In this document: positions 21,130-32,845 of the stretch, one piece after another
Position numbering within the stretch: the stretch's first letter is position 1
How the letters are laid out: each line of letters opens with the position of its first letter
Source of the DNA: Eutreptiella sp. 'Long Island Sound 2002'
Taxonomy: Eukaryota; Euglenozoa; Euglenophyceae; Eutreptiales; Eutreptiaceae
NCBI GenBank assembly: GCA_964036045.1
Contig: OZ038402.1
Location: 4,898,581-4,962,580, forward strand
Direction of reading: 5' to 3'
Length of the DNA: 64,000 nucleotides
Program-made: the position numbers and the translations under genes
Notes under the pieces: generated by a model
Seen by the model: only the letters and a program-made list of their open reading frames with translations
Database searches by the model: none
Told to the model about the DNA's origin: nothing

Positions 21130-22550
21130 TTGTCCCTTAACCCGCAGAGTCCACTTCCGAATGCATCTCTGACCCATGGACTTCTGGCATGGGCTCCAAT
21201 CCCACTCCTCCACCCTGGGTCTCTTCGACAATGGCAGGAGGTTGCTGGGGTGCCCTGCCCCTTCTGCCATGCCATCCGCACCCTCATTGCCCTGGACTCT
21301 AAGGTGTGAAGGCACCCACCGCATCTGCAAAAGGTCCCCAGCCTCCCCCGTAGCCACACGATTTGTTCCCACAGATCCCTGTTGCCCACTTCTCCGGACG
21401 ACAGTCTCCACCCATGCCATCGCCACTTCTCAGACCATTGTGTTGTACCCTTAAACACATATTCAGAATCCACCATTTTTTCACCCGAACCCCCGGATAG
21501 CATGGCCTGAGATCTCCCCTGTTGACGCTCTGGCGCTCATGGGCTGGCACAGGCGGCGCATGGTTGCGGGCATGCCCCTCACCGTACCACACCCCATACC
21601 CGCTTGCATCCCAAGGCCGTAGCTTAGACAAGGAGGGGGGGGAGTAGAAATCTGAGTTGTCCTGTGGAAGGGAACACAATGGTTACTGCGGTCACCTTGG
21701 CCATCGGGGAAAACGGGTGCAACATAGCCCGGGGAACTGACGAAGCCTTTCCGGCCCAACGCCCAAAAAACCCAAGGATCCAAAGATTTGCGAGTTTCAA
21801 CCCACAAGACGGGGGCTACGGTAGCTCGTCAATCAATGGTGCCAACAACGTGACCCTTCACAACACACTGCAACCATCAGCCGGGTTCAGGTCACCAAAT
21901 GATGACCCAAGCCTGGGCCAAGGCCACCAAGCGGGTGTCAAAGGCCACAACAACGATTGCAATTTTTCAGCCAATCCACGCCGGTCCGAAAATGCGTCCT
22001 CACCTGTGAGGCCCGTCAGATCTAGGGTACCCGGAGATAGAACCCAGGACCCACTCCATTGATATGGGGGTCTTTGTAGAAAGGAAAAGTTGAACAGGAC
22101 CCTTGTCTGGATCAACGCAGTGGCCACAATAGGCACCCAAGATTGGCCTGTAAAACCTCCCGTACTAGATCCATCGCCTCATTTGTGCCCCTGCCCCAAG
22201 GCTGCTGGCTCGTATCAACCTGACCAGGTCATACAACAGAGCATGCAATCTGCGTCATTGCCCTGCTTGGGGAGGTCACGCACAGAATGCCCATTTGGTG
22301 CCCACATCGTCCCCAGTGCCCACTGTGTGTAACCTGATTTTTTTTGGTCCAGACTGAGATTAGCTGGCGTATTCTGCACTCGGGACGACCTCCCGGAATC
22401 AAGCTTCAGAGCTGCCTGTGTGTAACCTGACTGACTATGTATCGTATCGATCTAGGCAGGTCTTAGTGAGCAGACAGGGCTGTACGGCTAAAGCCCAAAC
22501 GGTACTGGTAACTTGGACCATCACCAGCGCACTTCATCTTAAGGTGGGGT
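21130..22550. other. No gene recognised
   Basis: Mixed-composition sequence with short frames only. A stretch near 22025-22070 resembles a tRNA B box in reverse, but it lacks the rest of a tRNA. Confidence 0.4.
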
Positions 22551-22554
22551 ACCT

Positions 22555-22790
22555 GTATACCCAGGTGTGTATCCAGATGCTTACGCAGTCACCTACCCAG
22601 ACATGTGCCCAGGTGTGTATCCAAACACGTACCCAAACACTTACCCAAACACCAACCCAGATGCATACCTAGACACATACGCAAACACCTACCTAGAGGC
22701 ATACCCAGACGCATACCCAAACACCTACCCAGATGCATACCCAAACGCATACGAAGGTGCATACCCAAACGCTTACCCTACATGCTGGCA
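22555..22790. repeat. 12-bp minisatellite (ACCCAxACxCxT)
   Basis: About 18 degenerate 12-bp units (ACCCAAACACxT / ACCCAGATGCAT). The plus frame gives a Tyr-Pro-Asn/Asp-Thr/Ala repeat without any supporting gene structure. Confidence 0.85.
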
Positions 22791-22799
22791 CCTTAGCCT

Positions 22800-24230
22800 T
22801 GAGGCAGTGCCATGCACGGGATTGGGGGGCGCAGGGAGGTGGGACCGAGTCCCAATAGGGTGACTTCAGACCTGAAAGCATTGCTCACATGCTCCCAAAA
22901 GAACACTGTAGCACCCAGGTCGTCCTAAAGCGCCGGGGACAATTCAGTCACGTTCACTCTTCTTGGTAAGTGGGGGCAACTCTTCATCGTCCTCCTGCTC
23001 CACCCAAACAAACCACTTGCTAGCCTCCCTCTCCTGCCCCACCAGTTAGCACCTCCTCTCCCACTCATCTTCCATTCCTCTCTGGAGATGGATACTTTGT
23101 ATGTGGTGGGGAAGAGTGTGTAGCCATAGTAGACTGAAAAGCCAAAGATGTTGCACCAAAGGACTGTACTAGAGGAGCTAACATCCCAGAAGACACTGAC
23201 TATGTGCGGCTAGAGACATGATTGTCAACTGGGTGGCTGAGCACAATAAGAATACACTGGGCCGTGTAGAGCAAACATAAAAATTATAAGCTGCACCCTG
23301 ACCAGCATTGGGTGCTTCTCCTTGTGGAAAAGTCTCACCAGCAGGAGACAAAGAAGCCCACGGGACCACAGACACACTTTTGTGGAGGCAGTACACTTCA
23401 TGGTGTCAATCTGCACAATGAGCGTTAAAAATATGCATTCTCCAACGACCTAAATGAAATGATGCACATTTCAGGCCACTTGACGTATTTCTATTTTCAG
23501 CCAACTTACCCTAGGAACCCAAACAATGTGGCAAAACAGACCGGCAAGATCCAGAACCCTCACAAATTGGCAGAACAAAGTGGGAAAATCGGCATGGTTC
23601 AGCCACTTGTAGGGGTGGACTGGGCGCAATCATCATTCAAACTGCATCAGTATTCATGTCCAATGGGATATGCTATGAACAATCAAGATGAACCACAATG
23701 TATTCATCTGTCATCACAAGTCACTTTCATATCTGCTCAATGTCACATGGTTTCCGGTAGTCTGAAGATGATACCTTAATTCGGCAGCGTGGTACTGCCT
23801 GCAACCTAACTGCCTGCCTATTTCCTCTTTGCTTGCCCTGGGCAACCGAACATGCATGCTACACATAACTCAGGCCTATGGTTTATTCAATGCAACGCCC
23901 CGCGCCCTGTGTTTGTTCCATATACATATTTTTTCTTCTCCGGTGAACTTCGGTTCGCCATAAACACATTACATGCCCGTGGTCAGGCGACTTTGGTGCA
24001 ATGCTTTCGGAAGCACAAAAAGCAAGGAAATATAAACAGGACAGCAATAAGCAAGAGGAAACGGAAAGTTAAAAGATAAAAATGTATGAACCAACTGATG
24101 CAGTCCATACAGGCACCAGTACTGATGTCTCAAACCCTAGAAAACAAAGACGCCTCCATAGGCCTTTTCTCTGCAGCTTTACAGCACAGACAACAACACA
24201 CAACATAGGACACCCATGGTCCCCCGACCT
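22800..24230. other. No gene recognised
   Basis: AT-richer unique-looking sequence. Short open frames on both strands show no family motif. Confidence 0.4.
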
Positions 24231-24254
24231 CATTGCAGCTGTGATCAAACACGG

Positions 24255-24350
24255 CTTTGGCGAGCAGCTCCTCCAGGAATAGCCACTGCAGCTTGCAACT
24301 CCTCCACGAATACCCATTGCAGCTTGCAACTCCTCCACGAATACCCACCG
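24255..24350. repeat. 33-bp tandem repeat, three copies
   Basis: CAACTCCTCCACGAATACCC plus ATTGCAGCTTG in three near-identical units. Confidence 0.85.
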
Positions 24351-24697
24351 CATCTCAGCCCCCCCCCACCCTGCCCCGCCCAACTGGTCTGGTTTGTGCT
24401 GCAGTGCAGCAAGGCAAAACCATGAACTGAGAATGGTGGCTACGACCATATGCCTGTGACACAGGGGCATATGCGGGCTCAGTATCCATTGCTCATGGCC
24501 CAGCTTTTCACGATCCCTCTTTCCACACCGAAGTGTAGTTGTCTTTTGCCTTTTGGAGCTGGCTGAAGAGACTGCAGAATTCAGAGCAGAAATTATGCTG
24601 GCAGAGTCACGGCGGACTGGCAGGAGGGTTTGGAGAGAGCAATGGTCGGTTCGCATTGGGGCCATGAGCAAGCCAATTTGCTGCACTAGTCCACCTG

Positions 24698-26450
24698 TTA
24701 GACATTATGATCATGAGGAGAACAACTGCCTTGGTGCAGCCCCTTATGCCTCACATAGGCCACCTTCATTTCTCGGACCATCTTTTTGACGCTGATGTCT
24801 TTCCAAAAGACGGAGTGGGCGCCAGCAGCCATGTACTCTTCCCGGTAATGGTCCTCATCATTCGCTGAGCGGATGCACATCAGTCCACTGTATTTGGCCT
24901 CCAAGAGCTTTTTCACAACATCCATCCCCTTGATGGTCATGGTGCCATAATCCAGATTCTGGTCCATGATCACGATGTTGCTGAGTCGGATCGCTTCGTC
25001 CAAGAACAATGTCCATGACAAAGGGGTCTCCCCAAACACGCGAACGTACTCAGTGTTGGCCTTACACGGCAAAAGGGATTCAAGCGTGAGCCGTGCACCT
25101 GCAGAATCATCCATGCAGTAGATGTGGAGGTCCGCCGGAAAATCCGCCAACTCGGCGGCATTCATGTTGTCATCGACCACATTACTTGGCAGCAAGGCCG
25201 TGTCGACGATCCCTCGGACCCTCAGCGTCCCTTGACATCCTTGTTGCGCCAACGACATCGACAACCCATGCACTTCAGCAGCCAAGAAGGACCGTTCGAG
25301 GCCGGTCTGATCTGACATTGGGTCTGGGGCATGCTGTGAGCCATCTTGCCTCCGCACGGAGGTAACGTAGTCATCGTCAACCACGGGTCGTGACGGGTTG
25401 GCATTGTTGGTGACGCAAACCTCCAAGTGGACTTGGCGTTCCTGTTCTCCGTTGGCGGTGCGAGTTTCAATGCTCAATTGTACATCCGGGTCCTCGGGGT
25501 GTCCATGTTTGAATGCATTTGAAAGCGCGTTGTCAAGGATAAGCCCTGGCAAAATAGGGTCGATTCGCACCACGGATTGTGGAGCACTCCAGCGCACGAG
25601 GGTCCCGACCGCTTGGTCACGGACAAACTGCAATAGCTGGGTCGGCTGCAGATTGGGTATGAACGTGCCTGTCTTCCTTCAGGCGGAAGAAGACTTGCCG
25701 GTACCGGCATTTCTTCATGGCGTGCTGCATCACCGCGATGGCATCGTGCAACGGAGCGGCTACACTGACCATAAGGAGGATGACCAGGGGCCAAATTGGC
25801 ACAGCCTTCACCCCAATCAACACGATGGGCTGAAGGAGCCCACGGCTGAGCATCGGGGCAAGCATGAAGGCGGGTATCGTGGCCACTGTAGCCAAAATGG
25901 ATGACCAGGAGCATCCGACCTGCGCAAGCAAAATGAACTGAAGCATCACTAGAACAATCTTATTTGCCAGCTTCACAGTGTACTCGCTTTTTTCAACATA
26001 CACGACTGCTTCTTAAAGCATGACCGGCAGCTCTGCCAGTGGCGTCAAGAGCATCTCTCGATTTGCCGCGACAAGACCAGGCAGGTGCTTTTGTACACTG
26101 CCCTGTAGAGGATTGGCTGGAAACCATATTGGGAGACCAAGAACAAAATTCATCATGAAAGCCGCCATGGACGCAATCACCACAACGTGCCGTCGTGCAC
26201 ATGGCACGCGGGCTACAAGCATGGCGCCAAGGGAGATAATCAGCTCCAGCACGTGGGGAATGTGCAGTATGTAATTCAGTTGACGTACCCAAGCAAGCCT
26301 GCACAACGAGGCCAAAGAGATCAAAATGCAGACAATTCCCCAAACGTTGAGTGCGGAAGCTGTCGTGGCCAAACTCGCCTCTTGAAACTGTTTCTTAAGC
26401 TTTGGGTCCTTCGTGCAGCATATCCGCAAATACGATTTGTACAGTAGTCA
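24698..26450 (-). pseudogene. Hybrid histidine kinase / response regulator, broken
   Basis: Minus strand. A membrane part (about 26450-25650) has six or so hydrophobic segments, including SALNVWGIVCILISLASLCR and IVLVMLQFILLAQVG. It is cut by an in-frame TAA at 26015-26013; the frame continues unchanged after the stop. Near 25650 the frame shifts to the HATPase part (PNLQPTQLLQFVRDQA, then the N box ILDNALSNAFKHG). The C-terminal receiver domain (about 25170-24730) is complete: acidic pair in YCMDDSAGAR, phospho-acceptor Asp in IVIMDQNLD, Ser in CIRSANDED, Lys in SVFWKDIS. The expected His-bearing dimerisation helix is not seen between membrane part and HATPase, so it is deleted or lies in an unrecognised exon. 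Such kinases normally autophosphorylate on His and pass phosphate to the receiver Asp. With a stop, a frameshift and no His box, I infer a pseudogene. Confidence 0.7.
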
Positions 26451-26713
26451 AAGCTTGGGGCCGCGAAGCCAGTGCACTGAGTTGAGCAGGGACGTAGAAG
26501 GCCGATCACTACCGGCGGTCGCACTAGGTCGGGGCTGTGCGTTCTGAGGGCCATCTGAGACCACAGATACGGTGGTCAGCATCTTTCGACTGCAATGAAC
26601 AAGAAATGATATTGCCCCAACGGCAGGGCGTTGTCCCCACTACTATTTCAGATTTTGTTTTACCAACCCAACAAAAAACAAGTTGCAAAATGGCAAAAAA
26701 GAGGGGGCAGGCT

Positions 26714-26820
26714 GTTTTGCTTGTACTGAAGCCCTGTCCCCCTGACCTGCACTGTCCCGCCCTGTTCCCAGCAAGCAATCACAAAAAAAAACCCATATAC
26801 ACCTGTCAAAAACTCAAGGG
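26714..26820 (-). repeat. Terminal repeat B2
   Basis: Second copy of B1, at the 3' end of the element. On the minus strand it ends ...GTACAAGCAAA, the same bases that abut A2 at the B1-A2 junction, as expected if B end and A start were joined in a circular intermediate. Confidence 0.8.
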
Positions 26821-26913
26821 GTCTGCTGTCTGGGTTCCCCAGGAACATGATGACAGCGCTGCGCCTGGCCAACCGGCCTTTACTAGGCACCACATAGGCA
26901 TGCCCGCGCGGGC

Positions 26914-27061
26914 CAACGGGATCTGGTCCCGTACAGCAAAGGAACACTTCACTGGAGAACGGAGAACAGGGGGGGTGGCAGGTTGGTACTGTCCCGTACT
27001 GTGGCAGGTCTGTCCTTTCTTCCGCCCCTGTGGCAAAACCTAGGTTATTGCTAACCTAGGT
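26914..27061 (-). repeat. Repeat A2
   Basis: Same unit as A1, in the same orientation, 7 kb away, including AACCTAGGTTATTGCTAACC. It directly abuts B1. Differences include a small insertion near 26968. Confidence 0.85.
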
Positions 27062-27164
27062 TTTGCTTGTACTGAAGCCCTGTGCCCCTGACCTGCACTG
27101 TCCCGCCCTGTTCCTAGGAAGCAATCACAAAAAAACCCATATACACCTGTCAAAAACTCAAGGG
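27062..27164 (-). repeat. Repeat B1
   Basis: TTTGCTTGTACTGAAGCCCT through GTCAAAAACTCAAGGG. Matches B2 at 26714-26820 with a few differences, including the length of an A run. Confidence 0.85.
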
Positions 27165-27339
27165 AAAAATAACCATGCCTGCTGCACCCCCCGCCCCCTG
27201 AACTGCCTGTCTGTGAACACACGGTCATGGGGCGTGCAAACGCACCAGCGGTGCCAAACCACGCCGTGGTTAGGGTGAGGTACAAATTGGCTGGCAGTTA
27301 GCTAGCCAATATACTCACCTGCCGCAAGAAAGGGAGAGA

Positions 27340-28240
27340 GAGAAGCGGGCTCCCACGCCCCAGACATACCGATCTGTCATCTCTGGGTCGACAGAACAGG
27401 CCCAGAGCGATATATACATACCCCCCAGAGCCGCCCGAGTCCAACAGGCTCCCACACCCTGGCAGCTGGGAATGTGCACCAAGAACAACGGGCCACCACA
27501 CCCACACCGGAGGACCGGGGCGCACCTGAATGCGGTGGCGTCCCTGTGCGCAGGGGGCCACATCTGTGCCCCAAATGGGACACGGCGCCCACCACAGAGC
27601 GCGTGCCTAGACCCAGCGGTGGAGCACGACAACCGTCCAGCAAGAACTCAAGCGGGCTCCCATGTCTAGTCCGCGTCTCAGGCCCAAACGGAGCGCACCC
27701 AGAAAGGGAGACATATATACAACATCCCGCCAACGCCATTGCGTTCACGCGCTCGCACAGACACACACGCAGCCGTTGCTGCCCCCCCCCCCCCCGGTAC
27801 AGCCGGGGCGTGCCCAGCAGCAGGGGAAACGCAGGCATACTGCACCACGACAAACGCAGGCAAGAGCCCATGCCTATGCATACCGATCCGAGCGTGGCTC
27901 AAGGGAGCGAGCCCAGGGCCATATATACATGCACGCCTGCGCCAACGCCACGCACACAAGCAGGCACAACCGGGGCATGCCAGGCAGCAGCCCGGGTCCA
28001 GCGGGCTTCTTCGCCCCGACCATAGTGCACAGGGCCAGAACCGCGCGTGGCCGTGCTCACGCATCGCTGTGCCCAAACAGTGCTCGGCGCTCACTGGCAC
28101 GCCGTTCCACAACGCACAGAGCAGGGCGGTTGGGTCCGCCAACGCACAGCGGCCACACGAACCCTAGGGCGCATCTCGGGGCACGCACCGCCGGCCACGC
28201 ATGCCCGGACTCGCTCAGCGGGCTCCCACGCCCATGTCGC
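27340..28240. repeat. Diverged tandem units with GCGGGCTCCCACGCCC and ATATATACA
   Basis: AGCGGGCTCCCAxG recurs at about 27348, 27653 and 28217, with a partial copy near 28000. Each unit contains a TATA-like ATATATACA (27411, 27715, 27921). They lie in the 3' non-coding part of the YR element. A promoter or other regulatory role is speculation. Confidence 0.45.
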
Positions 28241-29002
28241 AGTGCCCATGTCCAGCTCGGCTGAACGCCTGTGCGGGGAGGCGTAGAGTGGGCACACCGG
28301 GTTTCCACACCCATGCCCAGCTGCAGCAGGCCTGCCACAGGCCCAGCCACCGGCACCAACGAGCGGCGCACCGCAGATACCGGCAGCGGCAGCGCTCACG
28401 GCGTGCCCGGGCTGACGAAGTCCGACCACACCGAACTCCCCTGCACCGAGGACTTGTCCGCGGCGTAGCCCACGGCGCTGGGGGCACGGCTCGGCGGGGC
28501 GGGCGGCGACATCACCGCCACCCGGCGCCGCTGCCCGGGGGGGATGTCGCGGCCGGGCCAGGGGCGCGCGCGGGGGGGTCGCCCCGTCCTCTCCGTTGCT
28601 GCTCTCACGCAGCATGGAGCGTGGGGCGGCCCCGTCGGGCGCTGCCGCTGCGGCGGCGGGGGGCGCGAACTCGCGGAAGAGGCGGCGCTCGCGGCCTCGA
28701 CGGTTGCCGCCATGGGCGCGACGTTCTCGGCGGTTGGAGGTCGCGCCGGATCCCTCTCCTCTGGGCGGTTGTGCCGGGCGCACTTGCATGCGCTCAGGCT
28801 GCTGCTGAGGCTGCCGATACGGCTGATACAGCTGAAACGGCTGCAGCGGCGGTGGAGGCGGTACACTGGCGACCAGCACTGCCGCCACCGCCCGCTCGGC
28901 GTCACACGCCGGCGGGGGTGCGGCCGCCGCCGCCGCCCGCACCGTGTCCTCAGTGACACGGTCAGTGGCGCGGTAGGCGGAGCGGCGGGGCTGAGACGAC
29001 AT
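28091..29002 (-). CDS. Possible Pro/Arg/Ala-rich ORF in the 3' part of the YR element
   Basis: Open minus-strand frame from ATG 29002 (MSSQPRRSAYRATDRVTED), 113 bp after the RNase H stop. It is rich in Pro, Ala, Gln and Arg. GC content is so high that all frames are nearly stop-free here, so chance is a real alternative. No motif is recognised. Confidence 0.25.
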   Translation of the reverse strand: MSSQPRRSAYRATDRVTEDTVRAAAAAAPPPACDAERAVAAVLVASVPPPPPLQPFQLYQPYRQPQQQPERMQVRPAQPPRGEGSGATSNRRERRAHGGNRRGRERRLFREFAPPAAAAAAPDGAAPRSMLRESSNGEDGATPPRAPLARPRHPPRAAAPGGGDVAARPAEPCPQRRGLRRGQVLGAGEFGVVGLRQPGHAVSAAAAGICGAPLVGAGGWACGRPAAAGHGCGNPVCPLYASPHRRSAELDMGTATWAWEPAERVRACVAGGACPEMRPRVRVAAVRWRTQPPCSVRCGTACQ

Positions 29003-29114
29003 GGCTGGACACAGGGTGGCAGTACAACACTTACTACCCCCCGACCAACGCACCGTTCCACACATGCAACCGCTTGTCTCGATCCCCGACTGTGCCCCAC
29101 ACTCGCCCCGGTCG

Positions 29115-30420
29115 CTAGCTGTAGACCCCTGCCTTGGCCCTGGCCTCTACCACCATATCCCCCCCCCCCCACCAGCGGCTAACGCAGTCCGCCGGGTTAA
29201 GCGCGCTCTCCACGTACCTCAACCCCACCGAGACCCCCTGCCAGCGCAGCCGGTGCGCGACCCGCCGCAAAATTCGCTGATGGACCACCAGCAGCGTGGA
29301 CGCACGGCCCCAGAGGACCTCGGCTATCGCGCCCACGTTGTCCATGACAAGGTCCACGTGCCGGCATCCCGCACTCCGTGCAACATCAAGTGCACACACA
29401 ACACCACACAGCTCAGCGGACTGCTGGCTACTGACCCATGGGGGGCACCGGCGGATTGCAGGGCCCTCGGAGCTCCATACCCCCACAAATAAACCACCTG
29501 GCGTGACGGGGCATTCCGCGGCGTCAGTGTATACCCGGATCGCTGGCCCTTCAGTCGCCTGCGGCTCCCACCCCCTGCCCCCGGCAGCGATCGCCTTCAA
29601 GAGGCCCCTACACACAGCAAACGGAACGCAACGGGCAGAAGGCGGACCCAGACGAAGCCATGCGGGTGCACCTGCGAGGAAACATCCCGTCGAAAAACCT
29701 GGGCGGGGTAGCCAACCTGTGCCCCCTAGAAGTCTCTGGAGCGGCTTGCGCGTGTAGTGGCCCCAGCTGAAAGTGACCAAGCGACCTACAATGTCAGCCA
29801 GTCCTTCAGGCTTATGTGCCACACGTGACCGATTCAGGCTGAGCTGCTTCCCCATCCACGTGAGGGACTGCGTGGCATCAAGCACTAATTTGGGGCTGAC
29901 AAGGAAGCCCTTGCGGGCCAGATGCGCCGCCGTGTCACCCGCTACGCGGGTGGTGACCTGCCTGTCTCGTCCTACAAAAAGGATGTCGTCCGAGTACTGT
30001 ACAATGACTACCTGTGTGTCAGGCAGTTCTGAAAGCACCGCAGCGATCAGGTGCTGCACCAGGCCAGGTGCCTGGTGCTAGCCGAACGGCACACGAACCA
30101 GCGCATATGTGGTGCCCGCTGCAGCCACACGCACCGCTCCCGCCATCGCAGGGGGGAGGTGCACGCTCCAGCAACAGTTGCTGAGATCCATCTTGCCCCC
30201 CCCCCCCCCCCACACCGAGCGCAGCAATCCCGCGAGGCCCTCAAGTGAGGGCAGGCGGAACGGTCTTGCCTTGAACGAGCAAGCATGGTTGAATGCCTAC
30301 ATATCGATAATAAGCGCGCACTTGGCCAGGCTTTTGTATTTAACAAAAGCCCGGGCATTCGGTGAGAGAAGGAAATTTGTCGACGAGGCCATCAGCATTT
30401 AACCGGCGCAACAGCGCCGC
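29115..30420 (-). pseudogene. Reverse transcriptase and RNase H of the YR retrotransposon
   Basis: RT blocks on the minus strand, across frames: DGLVDKFPSLTECP; KYKSLAKCALIIDM, a TAG at 30299-30297, then AFNHACSFKARPFRLPSLEG; a poly-G shift at about 30214-30197; KMDLSNCCWSVHLPP (first catalytic Asp); VPFG, TAG at 30080-30078, HQAPG; VVIVQYSDDILFVG (catalytic YxDD). From 30059 the frame is open to 29115 and includes RNase H with all four acidic residues: VYTDAAE, QQSAELCGV, DLVMDNVGAI and SALNPADCVSRW. The style is DIRS/Ty3-like rather than LINE-like. Two stops and a homopolymer shift inactivate it. Confidence 0.8.
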
Positions 30421-30799
30421 GACCTTTGGGCACAATGATTCTGGCGCTGTGGGGGCTGCTTCGCCCGCTCTCTGGAAGTGGGATTTTGCCCACTGTGCCC
30501 AGAGGTCATCTGGGACCTGCACCGAGCCCGCCGGACCCAGGCCACGGCCCGCGAGCTCAATGGTGACCGCGTCGCCATCTTCGGGCTGCAGGGATGACGC
30601 CTTGTCCGGCGGGCCGTGTGTCGCCAGGTGGTGGAGGGTGTCGTGCAGAAGCGCCTCGTCATCCGGACTGACCGTGGGCCTGTACAGGGCCCAGCGGTGC
30701 GCCTCCGCCCACCACATGCGCAGCAGGCTGTCCGCCCGACGGTGGTCCACCGACCGCTTGATCGCCGTCACGACCGCTGCATCGAGGAGGTGCTCACTG

Positions 30800-31713
30800 A
30801 CCTGCTTTCCGCACCTTTGACAGGCGCTCAGGGGCGGGAACCAGCTGCCCCTGGCCTGCTCTTGGGGCGGTGAGGGCGGCGGTGTCGGCTGAGGGTTTCC
30901 GTTTGCGGGACGTGCCGTCCCTCGCTGAGAGTGACCAACAGACGATGCATCGCTGCTGAACCGGCGAGCCTTGGGCTTGCGTAGGCGGAGTCGTACGCGC
31001 ACGCGGGGCCGGCGTCGCCTGTTGCTGGCCGCTCGGATGTCGCGCACGTCGCCAGCCGACCCCAACCCATGGCGTACCCCACAGTAAGCAGTGCATGCGG
31101 CGCTCGAGCTCTGCCTCGGAGAAGAGGGGTAGGAAGTCGGCCCTGCGCTGCACGATGCCGCACGCCAGCAGGGCCTGTCGCCGGCGCTCCGCCCAGGTCC
31201 CCAGCCTGGCGGGGATCCAGCGCCGCTTGGTCTTGCGGTCGTAGAAGCTGACCCAGCCCGGGTGGCTGACGTCAGCCCTGCGGATGCTGGCAGCCTCTCC
31301 GACTTGCATACCGTGACAGGCACTGAAGACAGCGAGGACGAGCACGGCCAGATCCGTGTCGGTCTGCACTGCCGTGGCCATCGCCCGGAGCATGCCGAGG
31401 GTCCCCCAAACCTGCTGCCCGGCTCGGAGTTGTATGCCCGTCCAGCCGCAGCCGCGATGGCCTAGTGGATGGGGCACAAGGTGGGCCGCAGGAGCTGGAG
31501 CTTTTCGGCCATGCGAACTGCCGATATGTTGCTGCGCAAGGCTTTTGAGGACTTACCCATGGCCGCCAGGTGTGCCAGGTGCCGTGCAAGGGCGTCTGCA
31601 CGCGACAGCTCAGCATATAGGAGCCCCGCGCGACCCGCGCCCTTGAGCTCCCTCGCCCAGGCGAAAACCGTACTCTCCGCCCATCGCCCCAGTGCGAGGG
31701 CACGGGCCTCCAT
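30800..31713 (-). pseudogene. Tyrosine recombinase domain, degenerate
   Basis: Minus strand, two frames. The N-terminal helical domain reads GRWAESTVFAWARELKGAG to LQLLRPTLCPIH (31713-31462). The frame then changes, and the catalytic part reads VLAVFSACHGMQVGEAASI then WVSFYDRKTKRRWIPARLG (about 31390-31180). Compared with the copy at 35.4-36.8 kb (FCLRISETASI; YFNRKTRTCWI) the catalytic Arg of the first box is Gln, and the His-x-x-Arg and Tyr boxes are not intact. These enzymes integrate circular DNA through a Tyr-DNA bond. The domain is followed on the same strand by the RT, which is the unusual order. Confidence 0.6.
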
Positions 31714-32263
31714 TGCGAAGTCCGCAGCCCACAGGTCATAGACCCGCGTTGCAAGGCCATGGAGCTAGGCCGCTGTGCCCCTGCCCCCATCCCCCCCCCC
31801 CCCCCCGGGTTACCCGGGGGCGGCAGGTCGCCCGGTGGGGAGGGGGGCTCCCCCCCTTCAGCATAAGGGCTGGGGGGGGGGGGCGGGCCCGCCTGAGGGG
31901 CCGGCTGCTGCCGGGGGGGCTGCTGCGCCCCAGTAGGGCAGGGGCGGGACGACCAGTGCATGCCGTTGCACCTCACGCACGGGTAGGGCCATGAGGCAAC
32001 GGAAACTGGGCTCGCATACGCCCCCGTGTCACAGGCGCATGGTCATAACGCACGGGTAGAGGGGGGGGGGGGCGCGTCATACTTGTGCCCGGTACTGAAC
32101 ACCGTGTACAGGGTCTAGTCCCCGTGGACAGAGAACCTTCCTGCCGGGCGCCCCCGCGGTGCCTGCGGCTGCGCCACCGACGGCTGCCATTGCGGTTGCG
32201 ACTGCTGGGAGGACCGGGACTGGGATTGCTGGGGTGGTGGAAAATTGGCTTGCGCCCACGGGG

Positions 32264-32324
32264 GGGTCACGGATGTCCATTTCCCAACCCCGCCCCCCCC
32301 CTTCTGGCCCGCCGTGACGGGGCA
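32264..32324. repeat. TGTCCATTTCCCAA-(C)n-GCCGTGAC repeat, copies at 32264 and 32905
   Basis: GTCACGGATGTCCATTTCCC, AACC, a C-rich run and CCGCCGTGACGGGG. A second copy is at about 32905-32965 (GTCACAGGTGTCCATTTCCC...GCCGTGACC) and a third at 55829-55889 outside the element. The first two flank the stretch between gag and YR. Confidence 0.6.
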
Positions 32325-32762
32325 ATGACAACCGGTATACACAGCCCCCCAGTCCCCCCCCCCTACCCCCAACGGTGGTGGTATTTATGTCCGGTCTATT
32401 CCGGTTGCATCCCATAGCACGGGGGGGGGGGGGGATGCAACGCCCCACCATGGCCTCCCGTTGGCAAATTAGTCTGATGCAGATGTCAATGAAGACACAT
32501 TTGCAAAGTGGTGCTGTCAGTGCCCCCCTGTGTTTAACTGACTTTTGTTTGTTTCCTTGTCAGGGGCTGGTTGCTTCGGGGAAGGGGTCGAGAGCATGGG
32601 GGGGTTTAAGGGGTATGTGTGCCTGTGACTGACACAAAGGGTCCCCCCTGATGGGGGGACCTGTAGAAAACTGTCTTGGGGGGGGGCATGCACATGCAAA
32701 CATGCAAACATGAAGACACAAAAAGGACCAAAAAAGCGAAGGGAAAAAACCATTACATGAAG

Positions 32763-32833
32763 CTGGAATTGAACCCAGGACTCTGGAATTGGAGCCTAGG
32801 CCCGCTACCAACTAAGCTAAGTCAGGATCTGGC
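32763..32833 (-). tRNA. tRNA-like sequence (Trp CCA-like), probably SINE-derived or decayed
   Basis: Minus strand: box-A-like TTAGCTTAGTTGGTAG, a candidate anticodon loop CTCCAAT (U33, anticodon CCA) with a mostly paired stem, then box-B-like GGGTTCAATTCC. The T stem is one pair short and the acceptor stem does not pair. I therefore read it as a tRNA-derived element inside the YR retrotransposon rather than a working tRNA-Trp gene. Confidence 0.4.
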
Positions 32834-32845
32834 TGAAATCAAAAA

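Noticed and set aside
22000-22075. tRNA-like B box in reverse (GGTTCTATCTC)
   Set aside because: No A box, anticodon arm or paired stems.
28201-29182. Long plus-strand ORFs opposite the YR element
   Set aside because: GC-rich antisense frames with no motif; RT and RNase H fix the coding strand just to the right.
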